From assembly GCF_023370775.1 (NCBI RefSeq), contig NZ_JAMCCQ010000002.1:682001-746000 (forward strand): a stretch of DNA of 64,000 nucleotides. Direction: 5' to 3'. This stretch comes from Marivita sp. GX14005 (GTDB lineage Bacteria; Pseudomonadota; Alphaproteobacteria; Rhodobacterales; Rhodobacteraceae). Both the position numbers and the translations under genes were made by a program. Under the pieces are notes generated by a model. That model did not search any database. It worked only from the letters and a program-made list of their open reading frames with translations, and was not told where the DNA came from. Of the stretch, positions 63,817 through 64,000 are shown one piece after another; position 1 is the stretch's first letter; every line of letters begins with the position of its first letter.

Positions 63817-64000
63817 GACCTGTCCCTGTTCCTGCTCAGCGGATTGAGCGCGCCGATCTCGCGCAGCTTCGCGCGGACGGCCCAACCCGGGCCGAACCCG
63901 TAGCGCGCCCAACCAAGACTGTCCAGACGCACATCCGCCCCTTCCGACGCGCGCCCCGACAAATCGAGCGCTTCGGCCCGAAGCATCAGCAGCGTCGACA
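63813..64000 (-). CDS. C-terminal end of an unidentified protein (5' end outside window)
   Basis: A minus-strand reading frame enters from the right edge and ends at TGA 63813-63815, overlapping the ATG of the next gene by 4 bp. Sixty-odd residues are visible, starting STLLMLRAEALDLSG and including LDSLGWARYGFGPGWAVRAKLREIGALNPLSRNRDRS. I do not recognise the family. The overlap supports it as a real gene. Confidence 0.5.
   Translation of the reverse strand, partial: STLLMLRAEALDLSGRASEGADVRLDSLGWARYGFGPGWAVRAKLREIGALNPLSRNRDRS

Overview
The window is one contiguous piece of a GC-rich alphaproteobacterial chromosome, almost certainly Rhodobacterales (Roseobacter/Rhodobacter type). Supporting signs are a DUF1476 F1-ATPase inhibitor (zeta subunit), ribosomal L21 with a long C-terminal extension, a DctD-like regulator without the GAFTGA loop, ubiUV/ubiT anaerobic quinone genes, and six copies of a dispersed intergenic element ending in AAGAAG. 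Coding density is very high, and many neighbouring genes overlap by 4 bp (ATGA). I see no transposase, prophage or CRISPR array.

Region 1 (1-5390, minus strand) is an accessory island cut by the left edge, and it is the most unusual part. It is one tightly overlapping operon. A CapW/BrxR-like WYL regulator is followed by a 734-residue protein that joins ankyrin repeats and an acidic linker to a complete housekeeping-type sigma-70 factor. Next come a MutL/MORC-like GHKL ATPase and a Z1-domain P-loop protein that runs off the window. GHKL ATPase and Z1 proteins are known partners in restriction-like defence islands. A WYL repressor and a dedicated full-length sigma factor in the same operon point to a defence system that brings its own transcription specificity.

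Region 2 (5391-9356) is an anaerobic respiration cluster: a DUF2478 protein, a hemerythrin/RIC protein and ubiT-ubiU-ubiV for oxygen-independent ubiquinone synthesis. Region 3 (9447-16384) has a peptidoglycan-binding secreted protein, an unidentified secreted protein, a SpoIIAA-like protein, and a sulfide operon (SLAC1 channel, DsrE-like, Tat-exported sulfide:quinone oxidoreductase, DUF5368) preceded by an ATTC-N8-GAAT operator. Region 4 (16381-26324) is a TMAO respiration locus, torT/torS/torR/torA, followed by the molybdenum cofactor genes moeA and moaA. TorA carries a C-terminal CxxCH cytochrome c domain, and its promoter has an FNR-type box that appears centred at -41.5.

The rest is mostly housekeeping: rhomboid protease, tRNA-Ser, rplU-rpmA, two acetyltransferases, obgE-proB-proA, an ABC ATPase, fliG, purB, two saccharopine dehydrogenase-like genes, purC-purS-purQ, dctB-dctD, dsbB-yqaA, tRNA-Leu, a glycosyltransferase, an AttEFGH-like ABC operon, a CorC/HlyC protein, xerD, aroK-aroB, ssb, an M48 protease, an OsmC protein and a VWA protein. 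Convergent gene ends are often marked by perfect, sometimes tandem, inverted repeats.

All calls come from reading the sequence and translations. No database search was run, and domain names are from recognition of motifs.
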